Shown: piece by piece, positions 8,933 through 17,679 of the stretch | Layout: each line of letters starts with the position of its first letter | Position numbering within the stretch: position 1 is the first letter of the stretch | Origin: CAVXXB01 sp963765585 | GTDB taxonomy: Bacteria; Calditrichota; Calditrichia; JAJRVZ01 | Length of the DNA: 64,000 bases | Direction of reading: 5' to 3' | Assembly (NCBI GenBank): GCA_963765585.1 | Contig: CAVXXB010000012.1 | Span: 682,001-746,000, forward strand | Program-made: the position numbers and the translations under genes | The notes under the pieces: generated by a model | What the model was told of the DNA's origin: nothing | The model's input: only the letters and a program-made list of their open reading frames with translations | Database searches by the model: none

Positions 8933-10033
8933 CTAATATCCTGGAGCCTGAATCCTGATACCCGTATCCAGCAACTTGTATCCAGCATCCAGCATCTTCT
9001 CCCCGAAAGTAACCACCACCTTGCCCATCTGTTTCCCATTTTCAAGGTAGTTATGAGCATCACTAATGTCATCAATTGAAAAGACTTTACACACATGGGG
9101 CTGAAGAACATTTGCTTCAATCAACTTTATAATATTGATCATATCCTTTCTGTTTCCCATTGTGGATCCGATAATTTGCTGATGTTTAATAAACAAATGT
9201 CGCAGGTTTATCCTAACGTTTGCACCAGTTGTTGCACCACATGTGACTATTTTACCACCACGTGCCAGTATCTTTAACGAATCCGGCCATGAATCCTGGC
9301 CAACATGCTCAAAAACGACATCAACTCCATGACCGGAAGTAATCTTTTTGATTTCTTCCGTGACATCTGATTTGGTATAATTGATAACAAAATCAGATCC
9401 CATCTTTATTGCAAACGTCTCCTTTTCCTTACTCCCGGCAGTAGAAATAACTTTTGCTCCCAGATGTTTGGAAATCTGAATTGCCGCATGACCAATACCA
9501 CTTGAAGCACCCCATATCATTACCCAGTTATTCTTTTGCAATTTTGCTTTAATCGTAAGCATGTGGAATGCTGTTAGAAATGCGAGCGGAAAAGCCGCCG
9601 CCTGGGGAAAATCAAGATTGACAGGTTTCTTCAGCAGGTATTTTGCCGGAACTGAAACATACTCGGCCATATAACCGTTAATCTGCTCGCCGGCAATTTG
9701 ATATTCTAAACAGAGTTCTTCATGTCCACCGAGGCAAAATTCACATTTTTGGCAAGTTCGAAAAGGCAGAATAATAACAGGATCACCTGCTATTAGAGGA
9801 TAGTTTGCAGGAATATCCCCGCCCAACGCCTCAATTGTGCCAGATGCATCACTGCCAGGTATAATGGGTAATGAAATTCCCGGTAGTCCTTTTCTAACCC
9901 AGAGATCAAGATGATTCAATGCTGCGGCATGAATTCGTACCAAAACTTCACCTGATTTTACTACCGGCATTGGTACATCTTCAACATGCAGCACAGCTGA
10001 ATTTCCATGATCATGTATTCTGACTGCTTTCAT
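8933..10033 (-). CDS. Zinc-binding MDR-family alcohol dehydrogenase / quinone oxidoreductase
   Basis: A medium-chain NAD(P)H-dependent oxidoreductase. An N-terminal GroES-like domain carries a structural zinc site (C-x2-C-x2-C-x7-C in CQKCEFCLGGHEELC, near residue 95). A Rossmann domain follows with GASSGIGHAAIQISKHLGA, and then GGKIVTCGATTG. The substrate is unknown. I choose the ATG at 10033, which has CGGAGATG upstream; a longer in-frame start at 10069 lacks support. The family normally ends at about GKVVVTF. Here roughly 20 further residues (LDAGYKLLDTGIRIQAPGY) are encoded by the dispersed intergenic CTGGATAC-type repeat, so the natural stop was probably lost and replaced by repeat sequence. 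Confidence 0.85.
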   Translation of the reverse strand: MKAVRIHDHGNSAVLHVEDVPMPVVKSGEVLVRIHAAALNHLDLWVRKGLPGISLPIIPGSDASGTIEALGGDIPANYPLIAGDPVIILPFRTCQKCEFCLGGHEELCLEYQIAGEQINGYMAEYVSVPAKYLLKKPVNLDFPQAAAFPLAFLTAFHMLTIKAKLQKNNWVMIWGASSGIGHAAIQISKHLGAKVISTAGSKEKETFAIKMGSDFVINYTKSDVTEEIKKITSGHGVDVVFEHVGQDSWPDSLKILARGGKIVTCGATTGANVRINLRHLFIKHQQIIGSTMGNRKDMINIIKLIEANVLQPHVCKVFSIDDISDAHNYLENGKQMGKVVVTFGEKMLDAGYKLLDTGIRIQAPGY

Positions 10034-10332
10034 TAAACATCTCCGTTTTAAATTACAAACTGCCCACAATATTACAGGTTTTGGTTCGATGCTCGGTACA
10101 AGGCGCTCGGCCCTCGTTTAAAATATCAATAATAGATATATAATAATCGAGAAGCGATACTGGGAGTCGAGTACCGAGTTCTCTGTGCACTTATGGTTCC
10201 TTTTATAATATAATGGCGATTAATGGAAATCTACGACATGATGCGGAAATATTACAATTTTTTGTCACTTGCTAATATAAAACTCATTTCATAAGCTCTG
10301 CTAAATATTCATGATATACGAGGTTGCTAAAT
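10034..10332. other. Intergenic gap with short CGAGTACCGAG-type repeats
   Basis: Between the divergent oxidoreductase and PAP2 genes. It contains GCTCGGTACAAGGCGCTCGGCCCTCG (described, about 10090-10115) and GTCGAGTACCGAGT (about 10167-10180). A related GAGTACCGAGT string recurs near 54137 next to the TonB receptor stop. The rest is AT-rich and presumably carries both promoters. No gene seen. Confidence 0.6.
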
Positions 10333-10896
10333 ATGCTTGAATTTCTCAACGAAATTGATGTCTCGCTATTTTATTTTATAAATGTATCACTACAGAATCC
10401 CTTCTTTGACTGGTTTATGCCTTTTATCACGGAAAAGTATCATTGGTTTCCGGTTTGGGGCATTATTGTAATACTGTTAATATGGAAGGGTGGTAAACAG
10501 GGCCGAATAATGGTGATGTTGATTATCCCGGTTATTATTTTGAGCGATCAGTTGGCTGCTTCAGTATTGAAACCATATTTTCAACGGATGCGCCCATGTA
10601 TGGCCTTACCTGATGTGCATTTGTTGGTCAATAAAAAAATATCACCATCTATGCCATCGGCCCATGCGGCTAACTTTTTTGCTGTGGCTGCCTTTTTTGG
10701 ATATTTTTTCCGCAGGTATCGTGTCTTGTTTTTTGTGATCGCATTTATTGTCGGATTATCACGTATATCAATCGGTGTGCATTATCCCTTTGATGTCCTG
10801 GTTGGGGCATTGCTTGGTGTGGGATGTGCGTCTGTGGTAATTTTGTCATGGAAAATAATAATGAAATATTGGGAGAAAAACACCCAGGCTACTTAG
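10333..10896 (+). CDS. PAP2-family membrane phosphatase
   Basis: An integral membrane phosphatase of the PAP2 superfamily, probably acting on undecaprenyl pyrophosphate or a lipid phosphate. The three catalytic motifs are visible: KPYFQRMRP, PSAHAAN and SRISIGVHYPFD, with active-site His in the second and third. Five or six hydrophobic segments cover the 187 residues. The ATG at 10333 has GAGG 9 bases upstream; a TTG at 10324 is possible. The stop is followed at about 10920-10945 by a TGTCATTCCGAAGGAATC-type dispersed repeat before the convergent SpoIIE-type gene. Confidence 0.85.
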   Translation: MLEFLNEIDVSLFYFINVSLQNPFFDWFMPFITEKYHWFPVWGIIVILLIWKGGKQGRIMVMLIIPVIILSDQLAASVLKPYFQRMRPCMALPDVHLLVNKKISPSMPSAHAANFFAVAAFFGYFFRRYRVLFFVIAFIVGLSRISIGVHYPFDVLVGALLGVGCASVVILSWKIIMKYWEKNTQAT

Positions 10897-10975
10897 GTTT
10901 ACATATTGATGATCAAATGAAATGTCATTCCGAAGGAATCTTATCGCCTAAGTATTGTAATATTGAAAAATATTT

Positions 10976-13489
10976 TTATATTAATGCCGCTTCATTCTTA
11001 ATCTTCACAATTATCCCGGTAGAGTCATCATGCCGCTGATGATTACAATAGGATGTTACTTTTGTAGTAATTACATCCATAATTTCAGATGCGGATTTGT
11101 CATAATTTTCTTCTATAAGCTGTGCAATTTTGTGCTCACCGAATGGAATACGTTCTGAATTCATAGCTTCAAGAAAGCCATCTGTAAGTAAGGCAAAGAT
11201 ATCACCGGATTTATAGGCAATTTCTTCCGATTTAAGTTCGGCACGAAATGTTTCACATTCAGTCATACCCAAGCCAATTCCCGACGGCTCGATAATCCGG
11301 GTTTTCTTCTGAGCAGAGTCAAAATAGATCAGACCATTATGCCCAAGACGATAAATTTTAAGGCTCTGATTTTTTGTATCAAATAAACAATATAATGCGG
11401 TGAAGAAAAACTCCGGATCAAAATTTTTCTGGATTAGCGAGTTTAACCGCTCCAGCAAATCGGCAGGATCCGACATTTGTGTTGCCAGCGACTGGATAAA
11501 TCCCTGAATTCTGGACATATGAAAAGCCGCGGACGCGCCTTTGCCTAGCACATCACCGACAATAATTCCGAGAGTATGTGCATCGATTTCGATATAATCA
11601 TAATAGTCTCCGCCAACTTCATGGGCTGCTGTAAGGGATGAGCAGATCTGAAGACCAAAATAATCCGGTTCACATTTGGGCAGCGAATTCAACTGGATTT
11701 CCCTGGCGATTTCCAATTCTCTTTTGAGTCGCTCTTTGTCTGCCATGCCTTCGTATAGCCGTGCTCTTTCAAATGCCATACTCAAATGTTCGGCAAAATA
11801 ATTTAATAACTCTACATCTTCATTATTATAGGGACTCTCAGACAATTTTTCACCGGTAAAGAGAATTGCATCCAGGTTTTTATCCGACGAAGCTATCGGC
11901 ACCCCACACATGATTTCCTTTGATCTCTTTTTGAGCGGCTCGATTTTGTCAAACTCATCGGTTGGGATTTGTTCTTTACCTTGAATCAGCTGATGGTTTA
12001 ATTTATTTGATAATTCAAAGTTTTGCGTCTCAAAACCGGAAAGGGTGCCTGTTGAATCACTTATTTGAAAATGATTATTCTCGGCTATGGCGATCATTGT
12101 ACCTTTTAATTTCATCACTTCGCAGATCTGTTTTACAGAATTTTTACTAATGTCTTCTCTGGTAAACGATGATGAGAGTATTTCAGAAAAGTTTTTGAGT
12201 GCCGTTTTATAGTCATACTTTTGTTGAAAAAACATGCGATCCAGATAATTCTGAATGATATTTTTTAAATTATATGCCAGAAAGGCCAGTATAATTCCAA
12301 GAAATATCTGATATCCCATGGTTACCTGTGCCCGTAATTCAGGGGAAAGTGACTGTATATCATAAAACTCAATAAAACTGCCAGAGAAAAATATAGCCGG
12401 AAAATTCAGCGACCATAAAGGTAAAAATCTGATAATCAGGAAAATAGATACTACAAATCCGATAATTAGTATTATCTGAAGTAAATTATAATATAGCGAT
12501 AGTCGCCAGCGTAATTGAATATCATATACACGATACTTGACTGTTGTATATATATATGACAGCGGCAGTAGCATCATGGTAAATGCCAGATACTCAGAAT
12601 ATGCTGTGCGGGGTGCTAGAAACATAGCAAGTATGGATGAAAAAATAAGTACACCAATAACAATGATGAATGGTTTTGACCTTGCTTTATATTCCTTCCG
12701 CTTTTTTCGTCTGTGAAATAGTTCAACTATTATAATGTATAAGAGAGGGATAGCTAGCATACCCTGTATAACTGTTGACACCATATAAAACAAATAAATT
12801 GAGACGGCAATAGTGATTGCAGCTATAATATAGTGAGCATAAATCATAATAAATGGCTTAATCCGGTCGTATTTCCTTTCCGGGAAATAAAGTGATGCAT
12901 GCGCTATTGTTGCAATACCAAGATATAAACTTGATATCATGGCAATAACAATAAATTGATATGAAGGTTGTAGCAAAGGTGCTCCGCCGGCCGTTTGAAC
13001 GTTTATAAGCATAATACTGAAAAAGATTGCCGCTATGGCCATGAGCCTGGCGTATTTATTTTCCGGTTTTGAAAGACCAATAAACAGGGAAAAACCAAGA
13101 AATATAATGCCGGCAAGCATCGATCCCAGGTGCAGAATTCGTAACCCGGCAATTGCCAGGTCAACTTTGACATCAAATGTACGGTCATTTCTTTCAATAG
13201 TGTAAATCAGACTTTCACCTGGTTTGGCATTATCAAGATATTGCTGGGCATGCAAGGCAGAGGTGATTGAATCGCCATTGATGTTGATCAGAATATCTCC
13301 AACCTGCAAACCGGCATGATCAGAGACTCCGCCGTCAACAATGTCAATGAAAACTACTATACTATCGCGATTGGCATATATGTTCTCATCTGACATTTGA
13401 CGCGCAACCGTATTCAGATTATATAGTGATATGAATACAACGAACAGAGAAAGCGCAATTATTACAATTTTAAATTTGTGATCGAACAT
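10976..13489 (-). CDS. Membrane PDZ-GAF-SpoIIE protein phosphatase (PP2C type)
   Basis: A large multi-domain signalling protein (837 residues from the ATG at 13489, with AAGGAT 7 bases upstream; a TTG at 13513 is less likely). Order: N-terminal membrane helix; PDZ domain (VSDHAGLQVGDILININGDSI, about 50-115); a hydrophobic block of about eight helices (about 120-400); a GAF-like region (about 440-590); a helical linker with REIQLNSLPK; and a SpoIIE/PPM phosphatase with GGDYYDY, GDVLGKG, ALLTDGFLEAM and HDDSTGIIV. RsbU/SpoIIE proteins dephosphorylate anti-sigma antagonists. A PDZ-plus-multi-helix sensor in front is unusual. No cognate STAS protein is adjacent; the window does contain an RsbW-like ATPase at 36514. 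Confidence 0.88.
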   Translation of the reverse strand: MFDHKFKIVIIALSLFVVFISLYNLNTVARQMSDENIYANRDSIVVFIDIVDGGVSDHAGLQVGDILININGDSITSALHAQQYLDNAKPGESLIYTIERNDRTFDVKVDLAIAGLRILHLGSMLAGIIFLGFSLFIGLSKPENKYARLMAIAAIFFSIMLINVQTAGGAPLLQPSYQFIVIAMISSLYLGIATIAHASLYFPERKYDRIKPFIMIYAHYIIAAITIAVSIYLFYMVSTVIQGMLAIPLLYIIIVELFHRRKKRKEYKARSKPFIIVIGVLIFSSILAMFLAPRTAYSEYLAFTMMLLPLSYIYTTVKYRVYDIQLRWRLSLYYNLLQIILIIGFVVSIFLIIRFLPLWSLNFPAIFFSGSFIEFYDIQSLSPELRAQVTMGYQIFLGIILAFLAYNLKNIIQNYLDRMFFQQKYDYKTALKNFSEILSSSFTREDISKNSVKQICEVMKLKGTMIAIAENNHFQISDSTGTLSGFETQNFELSNKLNHQLIQGKEQIPTDEFDKIEPLKKRSKEIMCGVPIASSDKNLDAILFTGEKLSESPYNNEDVELLNYFAEHLSMAFERARLYEGMADKERLKRELEIAREIQLNSLPKCEPDYFGLQICSSLTAAHEVGGDYYDYIEIDAHTLGIIVGDVLGKGASAAFHMSRIQGFIQSLATQMSDPADLLERLNSLIQKNFDPEFFFTALYCLFDTKNQSLKIYRLGHNGLIYFDSAQKKTRIIEPSGIGLGMTECETFRAELKSEEIAYKSGDIFALLTDGFLEAMNSERIPFGEHKIAQLIEENYDKSASEIMDVITTKVTSYCNHQRHDDSTGIIVKIKNEAALI

Positions 13490-13601
13490 AATTTTATCCT
13501 TAAAAAATCTCAACGAAAATTTTTTAAACTTGTTACATTTAAATTCTAATTACCGTGGTTGAGAAATTAGTATTTATTTGCATGATAAATTAACCAATTT
13601 T

Positions 13602-13770
13602 ACCACTAAGACGCGAAGACACCAAGAAACAAGGAATTTAATATTGTTAAAATCAAAAATTGTATCTTGAATTATGAAGAATATAGATTTCTCGTTTCCG
13701 AGATATTTTCAGGAATGCACATCTAATCCAAGTTTATTTATATCTTAGAGTCTTTGTGTCTTGGTGGTTA
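13602..13770. repeat. MITE-like element with inverted ends (ACCACTAAGAC type)
   Basis: The gap 13490-13888 holds a left end ACCACTAAGACGCGAAGACA (from 13602) and a right end TCTTTGTGTCTTGGTGGTTA (to 13770), which are imperfect inverted copies. Related ends occur at 44711, 49193 and 63064. The rest of the gap is AT-rich without an ORF. Confidence 0.7.
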
Positions 13771-13888
13771 TGAATTCCAGGATAGTAAAAATTAATCATA
13801 ATTTATGAATTAACTACCAACTTTTCCGATAATATTTTTGATATTAGTTAATGCTTCTTTAAATTATCCTCTTTTTCGAGGGGGTACC

Positions 13889-14878
13889 GTGAAAGCTAAG
13901 TCAAAACATGTTGCAGACGCAAAAAAAATAATAAAGTTTATTGAGGCCAACAATAATTTTCTGGTAAGTGCGCATGTCAATGCTGATGGGGATGCGATTG
14001 CATCGATTATTGCCATTGGATTATTGTTGACGCATATGGATAAAAATTATCATATGATACTTCACGATCAAAAAATAGACACTCGTTTTAACTATATGAA
14101 CGGCTTTGATAAACTGATTTGCTATGATTCACATGCGAAGTATAATATAGAATCTGCCATTATTCTGGATGTTCCCGGAACGCATCGTCTTGGCGATGTG
14201 GCGGATCTGTTACCTGAGCGCTCTCAGATTGCAAAGATTGACCACCACCCAACTGAAGAAAATTTTGCGGCTGTAAATATGGTGGATGAGCATGCATCTT
14301 CGACAACCCATCTGATATATGAAGTTCTGGAGCATTATGATGTTCCCTTAAACAGGGATTATGCCAATGCCATTTATACTGGAATCGTTTATGATACCGG
14401 AAGATTCTCATTTTCAAATACCACCGCACGAGATATGTATATTGGAGGCAAAATGATTGCCCTTGGTGTCGATCCGGCGGAAATCAACAACCGGCTCTTT
14501 TTTGAAAATTCATATAATGCACTGCGCACGATCGGTCAGGGTCTTGCTAACCTGGAAAGTTATTTTGACGGGGCGGTTAATATAATTTATCTGGACTATA
14601 AAGCAATGAATACAGAACATCAGGGAGAAATCGAGGAACTGGCAAACTATAGTGTCGCTATTCGTGGCGGGAAGGTCGGATTATTTATACGTGAAGTAAA
14701 ACCGGGATTCCATAAAGTCAGTTTCAGGTCAAAAGATAATGTTGATGTAAATCAAGTGGCAAAAGCCTTTGATGGCGGAGGACACGCCAGGGCCGCCGGT
14801 TGCCGGATTGAGGGCACAAAAGATGAAGTAATAAAACGCTTACTTGCTGAACTGAAAAATCATTTTCCTGATCAGTAG
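13889..14878 (+). CDS. nrnA: Bifunctional oligoribonuclease / pAp phosphatase (DHH-DHHA1)
   Basis: An NrnA-type DHH phosphoesterase that degrades nanoRNA and dephosphorylates pAp. Motifs: SAHVNADGDAIAS (metal ligands), LDVPG, IDHHPT (the DHH signature), then the DHHA1 substrate-binding GGGHARAAG near the C-terminus. Length is 329 residues from the GTG at 13889, which has CGAGGGGG 5-10 bases upstream. Upstream in-frame ATT/ATG-like codons have no ribosome site and precede the conserved part by 17 residues, so I reject them. It stands alone, convergent with ispG. A related single-strand exonuclease is an alternative, but length and motifs favour NrnA. Confidence 0.88.
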   Translation: MKAKSKHVADAKKIIKFIEANNNFLVSAHVNADGDAIASIIAIGLLLTHMDKNYHMILHDQKIDTRFNYMNGFDKLICYDSHAKYNIESAIILDVPGTHRLGDVADLLPERSQIAKIDHHPTEENFAAVNMVDEHASSTTHLIYEVLEHYDVPLNRDYANAIYTGIVYDTGRFSFSNTTARDMYIGGKMIALGVDPAEINNRLFFENSYNALRTIGQGLANLESYFDGAVNIIYLDYKAMNTEHQGEIEELANYSVAIRGGKVGLFIREVKPGFHKVSFRSKDNVDVNQVAKAFDGGGHARAAGCRIEGTKDEVIKRLLAELKNHFPDQ

Positions 14879-14969
14879 CCTACTTGTTCCGCCTTGGTAT
14901 CCGGGAATACTGTCTGGCCAATATTTATCCAGAATTACACCGAAAGTCGGTCCCATCCTGAATATTTCT

Positions 14970-16179
14970 CTATGATACTTTTTGATATTTCTTGGTGATA
15001 TACGTCTCTAACATTGCTTTAAAGTCATCAGCGATATTTTCACCTTTTAGTGTTTGTGCGTGAATGCCATCAATATATACCGGTGCTTTTGGTGATTCGC
15101 CCGTCCCGGGTAGTGATATACCAATATCTGCATGCTTTGACTCACCCGGACCATTCACCACACAACCCATAACAGCAACTTTTAGTTCCTCAATGCCTTT
15201 ATACTGATTTCTCCATACCGGCATCTGCTCTCTTATATGAGTCTGGATATCATCGGCCAGCTTTTGAAACACGGTACTTGTAGTTCTGCCGCATCCAGGA
15301 CAAGCCGTTACCTGTGGATTGAAATTGCGAATTTCCAGGCTTTGCAGCACTTGCTGGGCGACCAGTACTTCCTGAGTCCGATCTCCACCGGGTTGCGGCG
15401 TTAATGAAACACGAATGGTATCACCAATTCCGTCCAGGAGTAATGCGGATAAACCTGCGGTACTGGCAATGATGCCTTTGTTCCCCATTCCGGCTTCTGT
15501 AAGACCCAGGTGCAGGGGGTAATCACTCCTGGCCGCCAGCTTTTGATAGACCATGATCAGATCCGGCACACCAGACACCTTGGCGCTGAGGATAATATAA
15601 TTATGGGGCAGTCCGATCTCTTCAGCCAATTTTGCCGAACGCATGGCACTTTCTACCATGGCATTAATCATCACTTCTTTGGCATCCAGTGGGTTCGGAA
15701 TTTTAGAATTTTCATCCATCATGTCGGTGAGCAGTTGCTGGTCAAGTGATCCCCAGTTTACACCGATTCGAACCGGTTTGTCATAGGTAATGGCTTGTTC
15801 AATAATGGTCGTAAAATTGGCGTCACGGTGCCTGGTTCCAACATTTCCGGGATTGATACGATATTTGGCCAGCGCTTTGGCACATTCCGGGTATTTTTTT
15901 AAAAGTAAATGGCCATTATAATGGAAATCGCCAATTAGTGGCACATTAACACCCTCTGCGGAAAGCCGGGATACGATCTCAGGTACTGCTTGTGCAGCCG
16001 CATCATTGTTGACTGTAGCCCGGACCAGTTCACTACCACTCAGGACCAGGGCCTTAATCTGCTCAGTTGTTTTTGCTATGTCTGCTGTATCCGTATTGGT
16101 CATGGATTGCACGACTATCTGATGATCGCTTCCAATAGGTACGTTCCCGATTTTAACAGCTCACTGTTTGACGACGCAC
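14970..16179 (-). CDS. ispG: 4-hydroxy-3-methylbut-2-enyl diphosphate synthase, N-terminus split by +1 frameshift
   Basis: IspG (GcpE) converts MEcPP to HMBPP in the non-mevalonate isoprenoid pathway, which supplies carotenoid precursors. The 4Fe-4S ligands are visible in TACPGCGRTT and AVMGCVVNGPGE. The open frame appears to start at a GTG at 16112 (QSMTNTDT), but reading further upstream recovers the family N-terminus KIGNVPIGSDHQIVV in the same frame. A TGA then interrupts; skipping one base at about 16158 gives VRRQTVSV starting at GTG 16179, with AGGAG 8 bases before. Corrected length is 402 residues, normal for this family. The single inserted base is probably an error. Confidence 0.9.
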
Positions 16180-16706
16180 TATAATTCTCCTGTGTTTATA
16201 CTGGCAGACAACGCAGTACATGTGTCAGCTAATCCAATTAAATAATTAAGCTACAAAAAAGAATGGGTATAGATCAATTGGTAATTAGTAATTAGTTATT
16301 GGATGCTGGATACTGGATGCTGGATAATACAAACAAGATACAAGATGCAAGATACAAATGTCATTCTGGAAGAACCTTTTAGCCAGGAGAGGATACAGGA
16401 TATGAAGTGTCATTCTGTCCCGGAACGGGATCCTATGGATAAGAATCTTTTATCCGGAGGCGGGATACAGGATGCAAGATACAAGATGAAGGCACCAGGC
16501 TTCAGGCGCCAGGCTCCAGGGATCCGGATTATTTCTTGAATTTACATGATAAATTAACTATTATTTATGTCAGAAGTTTTTTGTTGTAAAAGTGTGCCCA
16601 TCTTAACAATCTAAGTTTTTATCCGACTATATATTTGTATTAAAAGATCGAGAGTTTCTGTTTAATACATTCTTGATAAATAAAATATTCACAATAGGGG
16701 AAAATA
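16180..16706. repeat. Repeat-rich gap with dispersed 64-bp element (16398-16461)
   Basis: The gap begins with GGATGCTGGATACTGGATGC / AAGATACAAGATGC strings. At 16398-16461 it contains a 64-base element that occurs as an exact reverse complement at 58790-58853. Within it TCCCGGAACGGGA is a palindrome and GGATAA...TTATCC pairs, so the element can fold. A diverged copy (GTCATTCTGGAAGAACC) precedes it at about 16359. The last 150 bases are AT-rich and should hold the promoter for the next gene. No ORF of note. Confidence 0.85.
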
Positions 16707-17651
16707 ATGTCTGTAATTACTAAGCGATTCTTCCTGATGTTCCTGGTTTTATTCACCTTTTCACATGTACTGGCTCAGAATAATGAAAAATTACGCATTG
16801 CGGTGATTGATTTTTCTACGACTGGTGGATTGTCAAAGCAGGAAACAGTCACCCTTACGAAACGTCTGAATTCCATGCTGGTAAAAACCAATGCCTTTAT
16901 TGTTTTAGAACGGGGTAAAATGGATGAAATACTAACGGAGCAGGGATTCCAGCAGTTGGGTTGTACGACCACCGAATGTGCGGTTGAGGTTGGTAAGTTG
17001 CTGAATGTACAGAAAATTATAAACGGCTTCATCGGCAAAATTGGTAATACCTATACCATTGACATCTCATTAATGGATGTGGAGACGGCCCAAATTGAAA
17101 AAACCTTTATCCAGGATTATAAGGGTGAGATTGACGGCTTGCTGGATATTATGGAATCGATATCTCTTGAGATTGCCACGGTATCCAATGTGCCCAAAAA
17201 GCCGGCGCAGGAAGATAAAAGTATATTTAATTTAAGCATCAATTCTTCACCAGATGGCGCCAGGATATTTGTCAATGATCGCGAAGTGGGTAAAACGCCC
17301 TTTAAAAGCAGAACCCGCCAGGGTACAAATCTCGAAATCCGGATATTGAAACAAAATTATGACGAATGGTATCAGAAATTAACTGTGACCCGGGAAGTGG
17401 ACATAAATGCAAATCTCAAAATCTCAAAAGAGTATGCGCGCGACCTGGCTGACCAGCAGAAATCAGGTTCCGCAACACAAATTGAAGATGAAGGTGGTGG
17501 CTCCAGTTTATGGTGGTGGATCGGGGGTGCGGTAGTAGTTGGCGGTGCCGCAGCAGTTGTTCTCGCAGGATCCGGCGGCGATGATGGTGGCGAACCGACT
17601 CCGGTAACAACAAATGATGAGGGATTTCCATTACCACCAACCCGACCATAG
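16707..17651 (+). CDS. Exported CsgG-like/PEGA-domain protein
   Basis: A 314-residue secreted or envelope protein. Order: signal peptide (residues 1-23, FFLMFLVLFTFSHVLAQ); a CsgG/TolB-N-like domain (LRIAVIDFSTTGGL through ISLMDVETAQI, about 28-150), which usually binds envelope partners; a PEGA domain (SINSSPDGARIFVNDREVGKTPF, about 180-245); a Gly-rich stretch and a hydrophobic segment (SLWWWIGGAVVVGGAAAVVLAGSGG, about 270-295). A pair of cysteines lies in GCTTTEC. It starts after GGGGA and is followed 28 bases later by the giant type IX-secreted protein, suggesting a joint operon and an outer-surface role. Function unknown. Confidence 0.72.
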   Translation: MSVITKRFFLMFLVLFTFSHVLAQNNEKLRIAVIDFSTTGGLSKQETVTLTKRLNSMLVKTNAFIVLERGKMDEILTEQGFQQLGCTTTECAVEVGKLLNVQKIINGFIGKIGNTYTIDISLMDVETAQIEKTFIQDYKGEIDGLLDIMESISLEIATVSNVPKKPAQEDKSIFNLSINSSPDGARIFVNDREVGKTPFKSRTRQGTNLEIRILKQNYDEWYQKLTVTREVDINANLKISKEYARDLADQQKSGSATQIEDEGGGSSLWWWIGGAVVVGGAAAVVLAGSGGDDGGEPTPVTTNDEGFPLPPTRP

Positions 17652-17679
17652 TTTTAATAAAAAAATTACAGGAATAAAA

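Noticed and set aside
16303..16539. A small open frame in the repeat gap
   Set aside because: It translates the CTGGATAC/GATACAAGAT repeats and has no ribosome site or conserved features.
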